From: a virus
IMG/VR virus record: IMGVR_UViG_3300038454_000025
Span: 1 to 38,428 of that record
DNA length: 38,428 nucleotides
Reading direction: 5' to 3' (one strand)
This document shows, one piece after another, positions 22,301 through 29,768 of the stretch. Each line of letters begins with the position of its first letter. Positions within the stretch are counted from its first letter, which is position 1. Both the position numbers and the translations under genes were made by a program. The notes under the pieces are model-generated. The model did no database searches. It saw only the letters and a program-made list of their open reading frames with translations, and was not told where the DNA came from.

Positions 22301-22548
22301 CGCGCACCCTCCGACCAGCGGACTGCGTCTGGAGCCACGAGCCTGACCTCGCCGCGTCTCCGACCGCATGATGTGGCCAGGAACCGGATCCTCAGCCGCT
22401 TGGGTGTGCGCCCGATGACCTCTACCGGCAGCCGCACAGCTCCAGCCCAGCTGTCGAGTACGACGTAAGGCTTCGGCCAATCGGCGCACACGAGACACTC
22501 GCCGGTCAGTAGGCGCGGATCGCAGAGGTGTTCTCGATGCGCGCTCAC
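22297..22548 (-). CDS. Small hypothetical protein with Cys cluster
   Basis: This 83-residue protein has LCDPRLLTGECLVCADW (Cys9, 18, 21) at the N-terminus and a beta-rich second half (VRLPVEVIGRTPKRLRIRFL). GTG 22548 overlaps the coiled-coil gene stop as GTGA. A zinc-binding role is plausible but unproven. Confidence 0.66.
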   Translation of the reverse strand: MSAHREHLCDPRLLTGECLVCADWPKPYVVLDSWAGAVRLPVEVIGRTPKRLRIRFLATSCGRRRGEVRLVAPDAVRWSEGAR

Positions 22549-23234
22549 GATCGGCCCCCGATCAGCGCCCGCGCGGCCTCGAGGTCGCGGAGCACGGTCT
22601 TGTCGCAGCAGATGGTTGCCGAAATGGAGGCGACGAGGTGGCGAAGTGCAGTGGTCACCGCATCGAGAGCGACGTGGTGCTCTCGGAACTGGGACTCGAT
22701 CCCTTCCCTGGCCTCGTCGCGCTCGGCGGTGAGTCGTTCGATGAGCTCGCTGTCGGCGCGGCGGTGATCGTCGAGTAGCTCGAATTTCGCGATGGCCTCG
22801 TCACGCTCGACGCGCACCTCGTCGAGCTCGGCGAGTGACGCATGGTGAGAGCGCTCCTCGATGTGGTGCACTCGAGTCCGAGCCGCGAGCGCTTCGACCG
22901 CGCGCTTGGCGGTCTCTTCGACGTTCTCGGGTCCGTTCGAGCCGATGGCCTCGATCAGGATCTGGGCGGCGGTGCGGCACCGGAAGAGGGTCTCGTTGTG
23001 CTCGCGCTCGGCTCGCCCTGCCGCCGCACACCACCGGGTCGCGACTCCGGTCATCTCCGCCAGCTCTCGGCGGAGCTTGGAGATCTCTCCGGCGATCTCG
23101 AGGTTCGTCGCCTCTTGCTCGATCCGCTCGCGCCGGAGTCTGGCGAGCTCGAGTTCGTCGGAGGTGAGCCCCTGCTCTCCGCCTGTGGCCTCGAGGCAAT
23201 GGGCAGGGCTCGGGCATTCGCATGGGAGGATCAC
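22545..23234 (-). CDS. Coiled-coil protein with N-terminal Cys motif
   Basis: From GTG 23234 (GTGA overlap with the radical SAM stop) this is 229 residues. The start holds LPCECPSPAHCLEATGG with three Cys, then long charged helices (ELARLRRERIEQEATNLEIA; later ELDEVRVERDEAIAKFELLD) typical of a coiled coil. It probably oligomerises. The direct coupling to the radical SAM gene could mean a shared process, but nothing in the sequence shows this. The longer frame to 23453 lies antiphase under the radical SAM gene. Confidence 0.7.
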   Translation of the reverse strand: MILPCECPSPAHCLEATGGEQGLTSDELELARLRRERIEQEATNLEIAGEISKLRRELAEMTGVATRWCAAAGRAEREHNETLFRCRTAAQILIEAIGSNGPENVEETAKRAVEALAARTRVHHIEERSHHASLAELDEVRVERDEAIAKFELLDDHRRADSELIERLTAERDEAREGIESQFREHHVALDAVTTALRHLVASISATICCDKTVLRDLEAARALIGGRS

Positions 23235-24208
23235 GGCCGCCTCGCTCTCGCGCCTGGCCCGAGCTCCTTCGCGAGGTCGCGCACCCGGTTGTTGTAATCG
23301 ACGCAGACGTCCAGGCAGTTCCTTCGGCAGATGTCGTCGCGGTGGCTGTCGTGCTTCTCGAACCACTTCGTCCGCTGCCTTCTCGCGTCGGGCCCCATGA
23401 GCCCGATGGGGGCGCCTCCCTCGCGAAGGTAGATGATGCATGGAAAGTGCCACTTACCGGCTACGGCCATATCATCCTTCACCAGGTGGCACTTGCCGCA
23501 GTCGGTGGGCTCGAGTCCTCGCACACGCCGCCCCTCGGACCGGTACTTGAGGATGGGGTGGCGGGCGAGAATCTCTTCAGGCACGTCGATCCTCGGCTGC
23601 TGGTTGTGCTGCGCTGCTGAGATGATGCGGATGTCCGCAACGCCGAGCTTGTGAGCCAGGTCGATGGTCCGGTGCATCTCTGCCAGGTTGTCCTCGGTGA
23701 GGACGACACCGACCGTCACGTAGGCGCGCTCTGAGAGGCGGCGAATCGCCTCAGTCACCTTCGCCCACGCCCCGCTGATGCCACCCGCCATCTCGTCGCC
23801 GGTGGAAGCACAGCAGGCATCCAGCGAGATGGAGAAGTCGTCGACACCCGCTTCAAGCAAGCGTTCGTAGACCTCCCACGCCGCCGAGCCGTTGCTGCTG
23901 ATCGCGATGCGGTGTGCTCCGCACGCCTTGACGTAGCGGACCATCTCGAGGAGCTCGGGGTGGAGGGTCGGCTCCCCGCCGGAGAAGCGAACATTCTGGA
24001 GTCCCTCGGCGACCCACGCCTTCAGAATGGGCTCCCATTCTCGGCGGCGCATCTTCCCGCGCAGCTCGGGCTTGGCCCCGCGGCAGTATGGGCACGCGAA
24101 GTTACATGCGCTCGTGATGAGGAGCTCGCATCGCGCCAGGGGGCCTTCACCTGCCCTCGCCGCGCGCTCGTCGCTCATCGTGTAGAAACCAATCTTCTCA
24201 AGCTTCAT
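23231..24208 (-). CDS. Radical SAM enzyme with extra cysteine cluster
   Basis: This 325-residue protein has the radical SAM signature C35-x3-C39-x2-C42 (SACNFACPYC), GGEPTLHP (77-84) and further core strands (ISSNGSAAWEVYERLL, DFSISLDACC). A C-terminal set of Cys (237, 240, 257, 294, 298, 302) resembles a SPASM/twitch-like site for an auxiliary Fe-S cluster. Such enzymes use a 5'-deoxyadenosyl radical to modify peptides, nucleic acids or cofactors. ATG 24208 overlaps the methyltransferase stop as ATGA, so the two are co-translated. Substrate unknown; I see no precursor-peptide gene next to it. Length and motifs appear complete. Confidence 0.9.
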   Translation of the reverse strand: MKLEKIGFYTMSDERAARAGEGPLARCELLITSACNFACPYCRGAKPELRGKMRRREWEPILKAWVAEGLQNVRFSGGEPTLHPELLEMVRYVKACGAHRIAISSNGSAAWEVYERLLEAGVDDFSISLDACCASTGDEMAGGISGAWAKVTEAIRRLSERAYVTVGVVLTEDNLAEMHRTIDLAHKLGVADIRIISAAQHNQQPRIDVPEEILARHPILKYRSEGRRVRGLEPTDCGKCHLVKDDMAVAGKWHFPCIIYLREGGAPIGLMGPDARRQRTKWFEKHDSHRDDICRRNCLDVCVDYNNRVRDLAKELGPGARARRP

Positions 24209-25188
24209 CGTCTCTCCTTGGTTGGTGGTGGTCTGGTCACGTTGCGGGCCCGACGCTCCGCCATCTCGGCGTACGCCGGATTGAGCTCGACACCCACAAA
24301 GCGGCGCCCTTCACGGAGCGCGACGACTCCGGTCGTGCCCGTGCCGGCGAACGGGTCGAGCACCGTGTCGCCCGGGCGACTGCCGGCGACGATGCAGCGC
24401 TGGGCGAGCGACTCGGGGAAGGCGGCGAAGTGCTCAAGCGAGCTCGGCTGTGTCTGGATTGTCCAGACATCGCGCCAGTTGCGAAACTCCACGACGTCCT
24501 TCACCGCGGAGCTGAAGGACGCATTCTGTCTGCCATTCCTGAGCCGAGCGGTGAATGCCTTGGCTGCAGCCTTCGGGTTGATGCCGGAGCCTCTCGAGTG
24601 CGCAGCGCCAGCGACGCAGCGCTCCCGCGCCTCCTCGGTGTTGTAGAAGTACCGCTCGGACTTCGAGATCAAGAACACGAACTCGTGCGAGACGGTCGGG
24701 CGATCGCGCACCGACTCAGGCATGGGGTTCGGCTTCGCCCAAACGACGTCCGAGCGCAGCCACCACCCGTCTTCCTGCAGCGCGAAGGCGACGCGCCAGG
24801 GGATGCCGAGCTTGTCTTTTGGCTTCAAGCCATCGAGCCGGCTCTTGAGCTTCAGTTGCGCGGCTCGTGCGGAGCGCTGCTGGAAGCCGCCGTTGATCGT
24901 CGAGTTCGCCCTGCGGCTGCAGCCCCATGCGTCGGACGCGTAGGTGTCGCCAAGGTTGATCCACGCGGTGCCGTCGGGTCGGAGTACTCGGCGGACCTCG
25001 CCGAAGACTTCGACGAGCCGCTGGACGTACTCCGCTCGGGTCGGTTCGAGCCCGATCTGTCCCTCGACTCCGTAGTCTCTGAGGCCGTAGTACGGGGGCG
25101 AAGTCACGCACGTCTGCGCGGAGTCGGCGGGGAGTGCGCGGAGCCGCTCGAGTGCGTCGCCGATGTGGAGATTGAAGGCGGGCGTCAT
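24205..25188 (-). CDS. DNA methyltransferase (N4-cytosine or N6-adenine, beta-type order)
   Basis: This 327-residue protein has the catalytic motif TSPPYYGLRDYG (29-40) first and the SAM-binding motif DPFAGTGTTG (278-287) near the end, the order of beta-class amino-methyltransferases. SPPY is most common in N4-cytosine enzymes but occurs in N6-adenine ones. The middle (residues 80-270) includes a probable target-recognition region. No restriction endonuclease gene is seen next to it, so it may protect phage DNA or act as an orphan enzyme. ATG 25188 overlaps the upstream stop as ATGA. Specificity cannot be read from sequence. Confidence 0.93.
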   Translation of the reverse strand: MTPAFNLHIGDALERLRALPADSAQTCVTSPPYYGLRDYGVEGQIGLEPTRAEYVQRLVEVFGEVRRVLRPDGTAWINLGDTYASDAWGCSRRANSTINGGFQQRSARAAQLKLKSRLDGLKPKDKLGIPWRVAFALQEDGWWLRSDVVWAKPNPMPESVRDRPTVSHEFVFLISKSERYFYNTEEARERCVAGAAHSRGSGINPKAAAKAFTARLRNGRQNASFSSAVKDVVEFRNWRDVWTIQTQPSSLEHFAAFPESLAQRCIVAGSRPGDTVLDPFAGTGTTGVVALREGRRFVGVELNPAYAEMAERRARNVTRPPPTKERR

Positions 25189-25568
25189 GACTGCCTCGCG
25201 AGCTGTCGCTCTGCCTGTTCAGCGCGGGCGGCGAGCACCTCTTTGCGGCGCTCCCTCCGAGCCTTTCGCTCGGCCTTCAGCCTGACCAGAGCGTCGGGCA
25301 CGGCGGCGAGCAGCGTCGCGCCGTCGCGGCCGGTGATCCGCACTCCGCGGCCGAGATTCACGACGAGCACGCCGTACTCGTCGATCGTGACGAGAGGGAC
25401 TCGAGTTCGGGCCTTTCCTCGGAACTTCTGCTTCACCCCGGCCTCGACGAGCCGGGCGTCGAGCGATCGGCGCTCGGTATCCCAGTTCATCTTGGCTGCG
25501 TCGATTTCCGCCCACGGGCTTTCTTTTTTCGAACGCGACGGCGGAACAGCACTGAATCCTGGTCTCAC
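25185..25568 (-). CDS. Basic hypothetical protein
   Basis: From GTG 25568 (GTGA overlap) this is 127 residues. The middle is beta-rich (VPLVTIDEYGVLVVNLGRGV), and the C-terminal 40 residues are a strongly basic helix (RLKAERKARRERRKEVLAAR). Such a tail suggests nucleic-acid binding. The position just before the methyltransferase could mean a partner role, but there is no direct evidence. Upstream Met starts at 25616 lie under another gene and are rejected. Confidence 0.68.
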   Translation of the reverse strand: MRPGFSAVPPSRSKKESPWAEIDAAKMNWDTERRSLDARLVEAGVKQKFRGKARTRVPLVTIDEYGVLVVNLGRGVRITGRDGATLLAAVPDALVRLKAERKARRERRKEVLAARAEQAERQLARQS

Positions 25569-25819
25569 GATCGCACCTCTCGCAGGCAACAGTCGACCAG
25601 TCGCCCGTCGAGCCACCTCGGCGCGTGGGGGCCGTCTCCGGCGTAGCGGAGGGAGCCGCAGTCGGGGCAGGTGACGATCTTGTTGAGCTGGTAGGCAACG
25701 GTGCCTTCGTTCTTGTGGCCCGGAGACCGGCTCGATGTCGTCGACCGGAACGAGTGGCCCACGGTCTGGGCTTGGTGGGCGTCCCAGTCGGAGGCCCAGG
25801 TGATGACGGGGCGACTCAT
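25565..25819 (-). CDS. Small putative zinc-ribbon protein
   Basis: This 84-residue protein has VTCPDCGSLRYAG (CxxC) and a later VDCCLREV, a probable four-Cys zinc site in the C-terminal half. The N-terminal half contains THis/Ser/Thr-rich sequence (AHQAQTVGHSFRSTTSS). ATG 25819 overlaps the upstream stop as ATGA. Unknown role. Confidence 0.68.
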   Translation of the reverse strand: MSRPVITWASDWDAHQAQTVGHSFRSTTSSRSPGHKNEGTVAYQLNKIVTCPDCGSLRYAGDGPHAPRWLDGRLVDCCLREVRS

Positions 25820-26112
25820 GGCTTCGCTTCCTGATCCGCGTGGTACGCAGCGATCGCGCGCGCCGCCGGCTCGATAGCCTGCCTTACCGCGACATCGAGC
25901 TCGGCCTCGAACGCGCGTGCGGCGGCGTCGTAGGTCACGGCCAGACGGTCGCAGTAGCTCGCGCAGGACTCGTCGTCTCCTCGTCGTCGGCGCGCATCCT
26001 CGGCTCGTCGACGAGCTTTATTGGCGAGAGAGCGGTGCTTGTAGGTCTCGCGCTTGAGGACCGAAATCAGGTCGCCGATGCAGCATAAGGCGTTGGCGCC
26101 GGAGGCTTTCAT
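25816..26112 (-). CDS. Helical hypothetical protein
   Basis: This 98-residue protein starts at ATG 26112 (ATGA overlap). It has a Cys pair near the N-terminus (ALCCIGDLISVLKRE), a very basic stretch (NKARRRAEDARRRRGDD) and an Ala-rich helical end. It looks like a helical bundle or a nucleic-acid-binding helix. Not recognised. A longer frame to 26142 is rejected. Confidence 0.65.
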   Translation of the reverse strand: MKASGANALCCIGDLISVLKRETYKHRSLANKARRRAEDARRRRGDDESCASYCDRLAVTYDAAARAFEAELDVAVRQAIEPAARAIAAYHADQEAKP

Positions 26113-26312
26113 CGCGCCCTCCTCTCGACTACGGCACGCCACTCGCCCGTGGCAGGCTGGATCCTGCGAGCGAGCTGGGCAATGGCTTCGGGATCGCGGC
26201 CGAACGCGAGCGGTGCTCCGTCTGTAGACCTGGTGATGACGAGCAGCCCTCGAGACGACAAGAGCTGTTCCTCCCGTGTCGCCGAGGCCCTGACGAGATC
26301 GGGCCCGATCAT
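26109..26312 (-). CDS. Small hypothetical protein
   Basis: This 67-residue protein starts at ATG 26312 (ATGA overlap with the first gene of the chain). It has a compact mixed pattern (REEQLLSSRGLLVITRSTDG, FGRDPEAIAQLARRIQPATG). No motif is recognised. The longer frame to 26456 is antiphase to the upstream gene and rejected. Confidence 0.6.
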   Translation of the reverse strand: MIGPDLVRASATREEQLLSSRGLLVITRSTDGAPLAFGRDPEAIAQLARRIQPATGEWRAVVERRAR

Positions 26313-26509
26313 GACATCACTCCGCCCGGCGGAGGGCCCATGATCCCGGCCGAGCGGCGGATCGCGAAAGCCACGATCGCCTCGTACGTGTCCCGAGTCA
26401 GCTCGGATTCGTTTGATGGCTTGGCGGCTGCGAGCGCGGACGCAGCGATCTGCCATGCCCTCCGTCTCTGTTCTCCTCGTGCTACTCGTCCGTCTTTCGG
26501 TTTTTTCAT
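26309..26509 (-). CDS. First gene of the minus-strand unit, small basic protein
   Basis: This 66-residue protein starts MKKPKDGRVARGEQRRRAWQ and continues with an Ala-rich helix. ATG 26509 is preceded by no good Shine-Dalgarno. A TACAGT lies 7 nt upstream with TTGCGT 16 bp before it, so a leaderless transcript is possible (weak). As the leading gene of the longest unit it may act early, perhaps as a DNA-binding regulator, but I see no helix-turn-helix. Confidence 0.6.
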   Translation of the reverse strand: MKKPKDGRVARGEQRRRAWQIAASALAAAKPSNESELTRDTYEAIVAFAIRRSAGIMGPPPGGVMS

Positions 26510-26681
26510 GTCGTCACTGTACGCCTTTTTTTTCCTCACGCAAGCCCTTGCACTAGGGCTCAAGTGGGTGTACACCTTGTCCACGGTCGCAAGGCCGCAC
26601 GGCGGGCGATGGGTGGTGACGAGGTAGAGCGGAGCAATCGAGGCCGAGCCGGAAACACGACGAAGAAGCAGGGGGAGCACC
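26510..26681. promoter_or_regulatory. Divergent control region
   Basis: The only divergent intergenic region. It holds an inverted repeat AGCCCT/AGGGCT (26543-26548 and 26555-26560), a perfect 10-bp palindrome GGTGTACACC (26567-26576), and an 8-T run (26526-26533). A possible plus promoter is TTGCAC (26548-26553), 17 bp, TACACC (26571-26576), so the palindrome overlaps its -10. A possible minus promoter is TTGCGT, 16 bp, TACAGT ending near 26516. Box matches are modest. Confidence 0.55.
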
Positions 26682-27044
26682 ATGGACGCAGAAACAGTTT
26701 CCGCACCGCCAGACACACCGAAGTGGCTGCACGATCACCTCCCGTCCGCCGAGCGCTGGTGGAAGCTCTGGCGGGCCGACCTAGAGGCTCTTCGACTTGC
26801 TCGCGAAGCCTGTGACACGCTTCCTGCGTCTCGAGGCGAACATCTGCTGGCAGAGCATGTTGCTGCCGAGCGAACGGCGTCGCTCTACTATCTGTCAGAG
26901 CTGATGGTTGCCTCGGACCATGCGACCTCAGCTCTCGCTGCGCATGACGTGCGGCCAGATGTCAGGTCCCGAGTCAAGGCGCGCAAGGCTCGTCTCGGCG
27001 ATCTGATTGCCGAGGTGCTGTCGGCAACGGGGTCGAGGCCATGA
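26682..27044 (+). CDS. First gene of the plus-strand unit, helical protein
   Basis: This 120-residue protein is largely helical (SAERWWKLWRADLEALRLAR, then an Ala/Glu-rich helix) with a basic stretch near the end (VKARKARLGDLIAEVL). A strong GGGGGAG precedes the ATG by 4-5 nt. The gene ends in an ATGA overlap with the next. As the first gene after the divergent promoters it should be expressed early. Function unknown. Confidence 0.78.
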   Translation: MDAETVSAPPDTPKWLHDHLPSAERWWKLWRADLEALRLAREACDTLPASRGEHLLAEHVAAERTASLYYLSELMVASDHATSALAAHDVRPDVRSRVKARKARLGDLIAEVLSATGSRP

Positions 27045-27322
27045 TTTACACGTATCAGCAAATAGAGGTGATCCGGGAGAGGTCCGCCGCGCTTGGTCTC
27101 TTCGCTCAGTGGCACGCTCAGCGTGCGGACGAAGAGGCCTGGCTTCGCGTGAGTCGAGGGGTGTCAGAGATTACCATGTGCTTCTTCCCGGGGCGTTCTC
27201 CGATCCTGTCGGTCCAGTCGTCAGAGCCCATGGAGCTCGCACACTCGGCCATCGAGATGGTTGCGCTGTTCTCGACTCTCACGTCTGGCCTGCGGATACC
27301 TCCAGCCGAGGTCGAGCCATGA
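27041..27322 (+). CDS. Hypothetical protein
   Basis: This 93-residue protein is coupled on both sides by ATGA. The N-terminal half is helical with aromatics (YTYQQIEVIRERSAALGLFA), and the second half is hydrophobic and mixed. I recognise no family. It is one of the small early proteins before the recombination genes. Confidence 0.68.
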   Translation: MIYTYQQIEVIRERSAALGLFAQWHAQRADEEAWLRVSRGVSEITMCFFPGRSPILSVQSSEPMELAHSAIEMVALFSTLTSGLRIPPAEVEP

Positions 27323-27624
27323 GCCGCTTCGAGGTCTTCGTGAGCGGTCACGCCACGATCGAGGTCGAGCGCCCGGTGCCGCTGATCACCGCGGATCCCG
27401 ACCTCGCGAGGCGGGTACTGTCGGTCGAGGTGCAGGTCACGGCCGGAGAGGTGACAGGCGCGACACTGGTGGGCTCGATGACGCCAGTGGTGCTCACAGA
27501 CGAGGAAGAGATCCGGGCTCTCTACCGGGTCGAGGACACGTACGACCCGGACGATCACTACAGCGACGACGTCTTCGCCGAGGCCAGGTGCGAGCGACGG
27601 CGGGAACTCTGGGAGGCGAGATGA
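27319..27624 (+). CDS. Acidic hypothetical protein
   Basis: The 101-residue product starts MSRFEVFVSGHATIEVERPV at ATG 27319 (ATGA overlap). It is a beta-rich N-terminus followed by an acidic stretch (DTYDPDDHYSDDVFAEARCE) and a short basic end. The acidic run could be a DNA-mimic-like or regulatory feature, but this is speculative. Not recognised. Confidence 0.68.
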   Translation: MSRFEVFVSGHATIEVERPVPLITADPDLARRVLSVEVQVTAGEVTGATLVGSMTPVVLTDEEEIRALYRVEDTYDPDDHYSDDVFAEARCERRRELWEAR

Positions 27625-27767
27625 GCTACCTCAGACGCATCGTGTGCCTGATGTTCGGGCACAGATTCCAAGACGGCATCAACCACTACCTGTCCATCTA
27701 CATGCACTGCGACCGCTGTGGGGAGCTCGTGCGAGGTGGACGCTCGACGAAGAGGGCACTGAGATGA
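27621..27767 (+). CDS. Very small Cys-containing protein
   Basis: This 48-residue protein starts at ATG 27621 (ATGA overlap) and contains an HCDRCGELV motif plus VCLMFGH nearer the N-terminus, so a small zinc-ribbon fold is plausible. The basic C-terminus is SKRALR-like. The next gene overlaps as ATGA. Included because both junctions are coupled and the Cys/His pattern is regular. Confidence 0.58.
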   Translation: MSYLRRIVCLMFGHRFQDGINHYLSIYMHCDRCGELVRGGRSTKRALR

Positions 27768-27958
27768 CGATCCACGAAGCTGCAATGCTTTTCAGGACTG
27801 CTCGCCATCCGACGAGCGACCTGGCCAGAGACCTCGCACTGAGTCGGATTGTCCTCATTGTCGCCAAAGAGCTCGCGCACGAGCACGGCATCAGCACACA
27901 GGAAGCGGCGAAGGGGCTGCAGGACGTCATTCGATCTCCGGTGGTCCAATGGCCCTGA
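27764..27958 (+). CDS. Small hypothetical protein
   Basis: This 64-residue helical protein (SDLARDLALSRIVLIVAKEL, HGISTQEAAKGLQD) starts at ATG 27764 (ATGA overlap) and ends 10 bp inside the YqaJ gene. It immediately precedes the recombinase pair, so it could be an accessory, but no motif supports this. Confidence 0.62.
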   Translation: MTIHEAAMLFRTARHPTSDLARDLALSRIVLIVAKELAHEHGISTQEAAKGLQDVIRSPVVQWP

Positions 27959-28809
27959 CATCAGAGCAGATCGCGATGCGCCGCACAGGCATCGGCGGAA
28001 GTGAGATCGCTGCGCTACTCGGAGAGGACGCCTTCTCGACTCCGTTCGACGTCTGGCTGGAGAAGACGCAGGGATGGGTGCGGCCATCGACTCCAGACAT
28101 GGAACGCGGGCTCCACCTCGAAGCTGGAATCGCGGAGTGGTACTCCGCCCGGACTGGCGCCGTTCTCGTCGAGTCGGCTACCCAGCGGCATGTCCGGGTC
28201 CCGCTGGCGTTCTGCACACCGGACCGCTTCGAGCGCGTGGCCTCGGCCACAGTCAGACTCATCAGCATCAAGTCTCCTCGGAGAGGAGATGCGTGGGGAA
28301 AGGACGGTACCGACGATGTGCCTCCCGGGTACCTGCTACAGCTCCAGTGGGAGCACGCCGTGTGTGGATCCATGATGTCCATCGCTCCCGACATGCGGCT
28401 CGTCGCACTCGTCGACGGCGATCTGCGCGTCTACGAGGCCAAGGCGGATCTGGAGCTCCAAGCATGGATGCTCGAGTACGCGCAGACGTGGTGGAAGCGG
28501 CACGTGGTCGGAGGCGAGCAGCCTCCGCTCGACGGGAGCAATGATGCAAACAGATGGCTGAGGACCAAGTTCCCACGCGACACGTCTCCTATTCGGCAGG
28601 CGAGCATGACAGAAGACCTCTGCATGCTCGAACTGCGATTCGTTGAGGCCGACCTCAAGCGACTAGAGGGCGAGGCCATGGCGCTGAAGCTCGATCTGAT
28701 GCAGGCGATCGGCGATGCCGGAGGGCTCGAGTCGCCAACAGGTGTAATCACGTACAGGGCAGACAAGAATGGTAAGCGCAGTTTCAGGACACGCTGGACG
28801 GAGGAGTGA
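27949..28809 (+). CDS. YqaJ-family viral recombinase (exonuclease)
   Basis: This 286-residue protein belongs to the lambda-exonuclease-like YqaJ family. Visible family marks are GIGGSEIAALLG (14-25), MERGLHLEAGIAEWY (51-65), CTPDRFE (89-95), IKSPRR (107-112) and VPPGYLLQLQWEHAVCG (124-140). Such enzymes trim 5' strands for RecT to anneal. The usual glutamate two residues before the catalytic Lys is Ser106 here (ISIK), so the E-x-K part of the core is not canonical; Asp92 and Glu52 are kept. A helical C-terminal part (LELRFVEADLKRLEGEAMAL) follows. The recT gene starts 1 bp after its stop, so the two are coupled. Confidence 0.9.
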   Translation: MALTSEQIAMRRTGIGGSEIAALLGEDAFSTPFDVWLEKTQGWVRPSTPDMERGLHLEAGIAEWYSARTGAVLVESATQRHVRVPLAFCTPDRFERVASATVRLISIKSPRRGDAWGKDGTDDVPPGYLLQLQWEHAVCGSMMSIAPDMRLVALVDGDLRVYEAKADLELQAWMLEYAQTWWKRHVVGGEQPPLDGSNDANRWLRTKFPRDTSPIRQASMTEDLCMLELRFVEADLKRLEGEAMALKLDLMQAIGDAGGLESPTGVITYRADKNGKRSFRTRWTEE

Positions 28810-28810
28810 C

Positions 28811-29632
28811 ATGGCCAACGAAATAGTGAAGGACACGTCTACAGTTGGGCAACTGACGTCGCTGCTGCAGTCGCGCATGAGTCAGATCGAGAAGCTTGTT
28901 CCTCAGCACATGACGGCCGCGCGTCTCATGAGGATTGCCGTCAACTGCGTAGCCAAGACACCTGCACTTGGATCATGCAGTCCGACCTCGCTACTCCAAT
29001 GCGTGCTCGTTGCTGCTGAGCTCGGTCTCGAGCCTGGCGGTGCGCTTGGGCACATGTACCTAGTGCCGTTCAAGGGAGTGGCGACTCCGATCATCGGGTA
29101 TCGAGGCCTCATCGAGCTGGCTCGGCGCTCCGGTGAAATATCGAGCATCAGGGCCGTGGTGGTCCATGAGCGGGACAAGTTCAGGTACTCCGAGGGCATC
29201 GAGCAGCACATCGAGCACGAGCCATGCCTAGATGGAGACCCGGGGGCTCTCAAGCTTGCGTACTGCGTGATCAGGCTCCGTGACGGCGGCGTGGTTGCTG
29301 AACTGATGACGAGGGCCCAGATCGACGCCATCAAGGCAACCAGCAAGACAGTGTCTCGAGACGATTCGCCATGGAAGCTGCACTACGACGAAATGGCCAA
29401 GAAGACGGTCGCTCGCCGAGCTCTGAAGTGGGCTCCCCTGTCAAGCGAGCGCTACTACAAGGCCATAGAGGCGGATGACGCAGACTACGTCGACGGCGAG
29501 TCGACTCCGGTAGACGTGGTGGCGCCAGCGCTCAAGGATCGCGTGAAGGCGAAGACGCGGCTGCTCGAGGTGCCGGAAGAGATTGAAGAGGTCCAGGTTC
29601 CAGATCCGAAGCCTACACCTCCGAAGGAGTGA
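28811..29632 (+). CDS. recT: RecT single-strand annealing protein
   Basis: This 273-residue protein has the RecT core: LGLEPGGALGHMYLVPF (71-87), IGYRGLIELARRSGEI (95-110) and HYDEMAKKTVARRALKWAP (191-209). The C-terminal 40 residues are acidic and Pro-rich, as in many RecT proteins. It binds the single strands made by the upstream nuclease and anneals them for recombination or replication restart. GGAGGAG precedes ATG 28811 by 4-5 nt. The longer open frame to 28769 is rejected. Confidence 0.95.
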   Translation: MANEIVKDTSTVGQLTSLLQSRMSQIEKLVPQHMTAARLMRIAVNCVAKTPALGSCSPTSLLQCVLVAAELGLEPGGALGHMYLVPFKGVATPIIGYRGLIELARRSGEISSIRAVVVHERDKFRYSEGIEQHIEHEPCLDGDPGALKLAYCVIRLRDGGVVAELMTRAQIDAIKATSKTVSRDDSPWKLHYDEMAKKTVARRALKWAPLSSERYYKAIEADDADYVDGESTPVDVVAPALKDRVKAKTRLLEVPEEIEEVQVPDPKPTPPKE

Positions 29633-29721
29633 CGTGGTGCGAGATGGAGGCCCGGCGACTCATGGCGCCAGGTGGCTCTCAAGGCCGTTCGAGTCGGCCT
29701 GTCTCGCTTGGCAGTGCAGGT

Positions 29722-29768
29722 CGCCCGAGCGCGGGGCTACCCCCGGTTCTGCGCTCGGGCGGCATTTT
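29722..29768 (+). terminator. Strong hairpin after recT
   Basis: A perfect 11-bp stem (CGCCCGAGCGC at 29722-29732, GCGCTCGGGCG at 29751-29761) with an inner GGGG/CCCC pairing in the 18-nt loop. It is followed by GCATTTTCG, which has only four T. This could be a weak intrinsic terminator or an mRNA-processing/stability element separating the recombination genes from those downstream. Confidence 0.55.

Noticed and set aside
24430-25674. 414-residue plus-strand frame opposite the methyltransferase
   Set aside because: Shadow of the motif-supported methyltransferase and its neighbour; Arg/Ala-rich with no recognisable fold.
26526-26533. T8 run as a terminator
   Set aside because: No hairpin directly before it on the plus strand, and it lies in a divergent promoter region.
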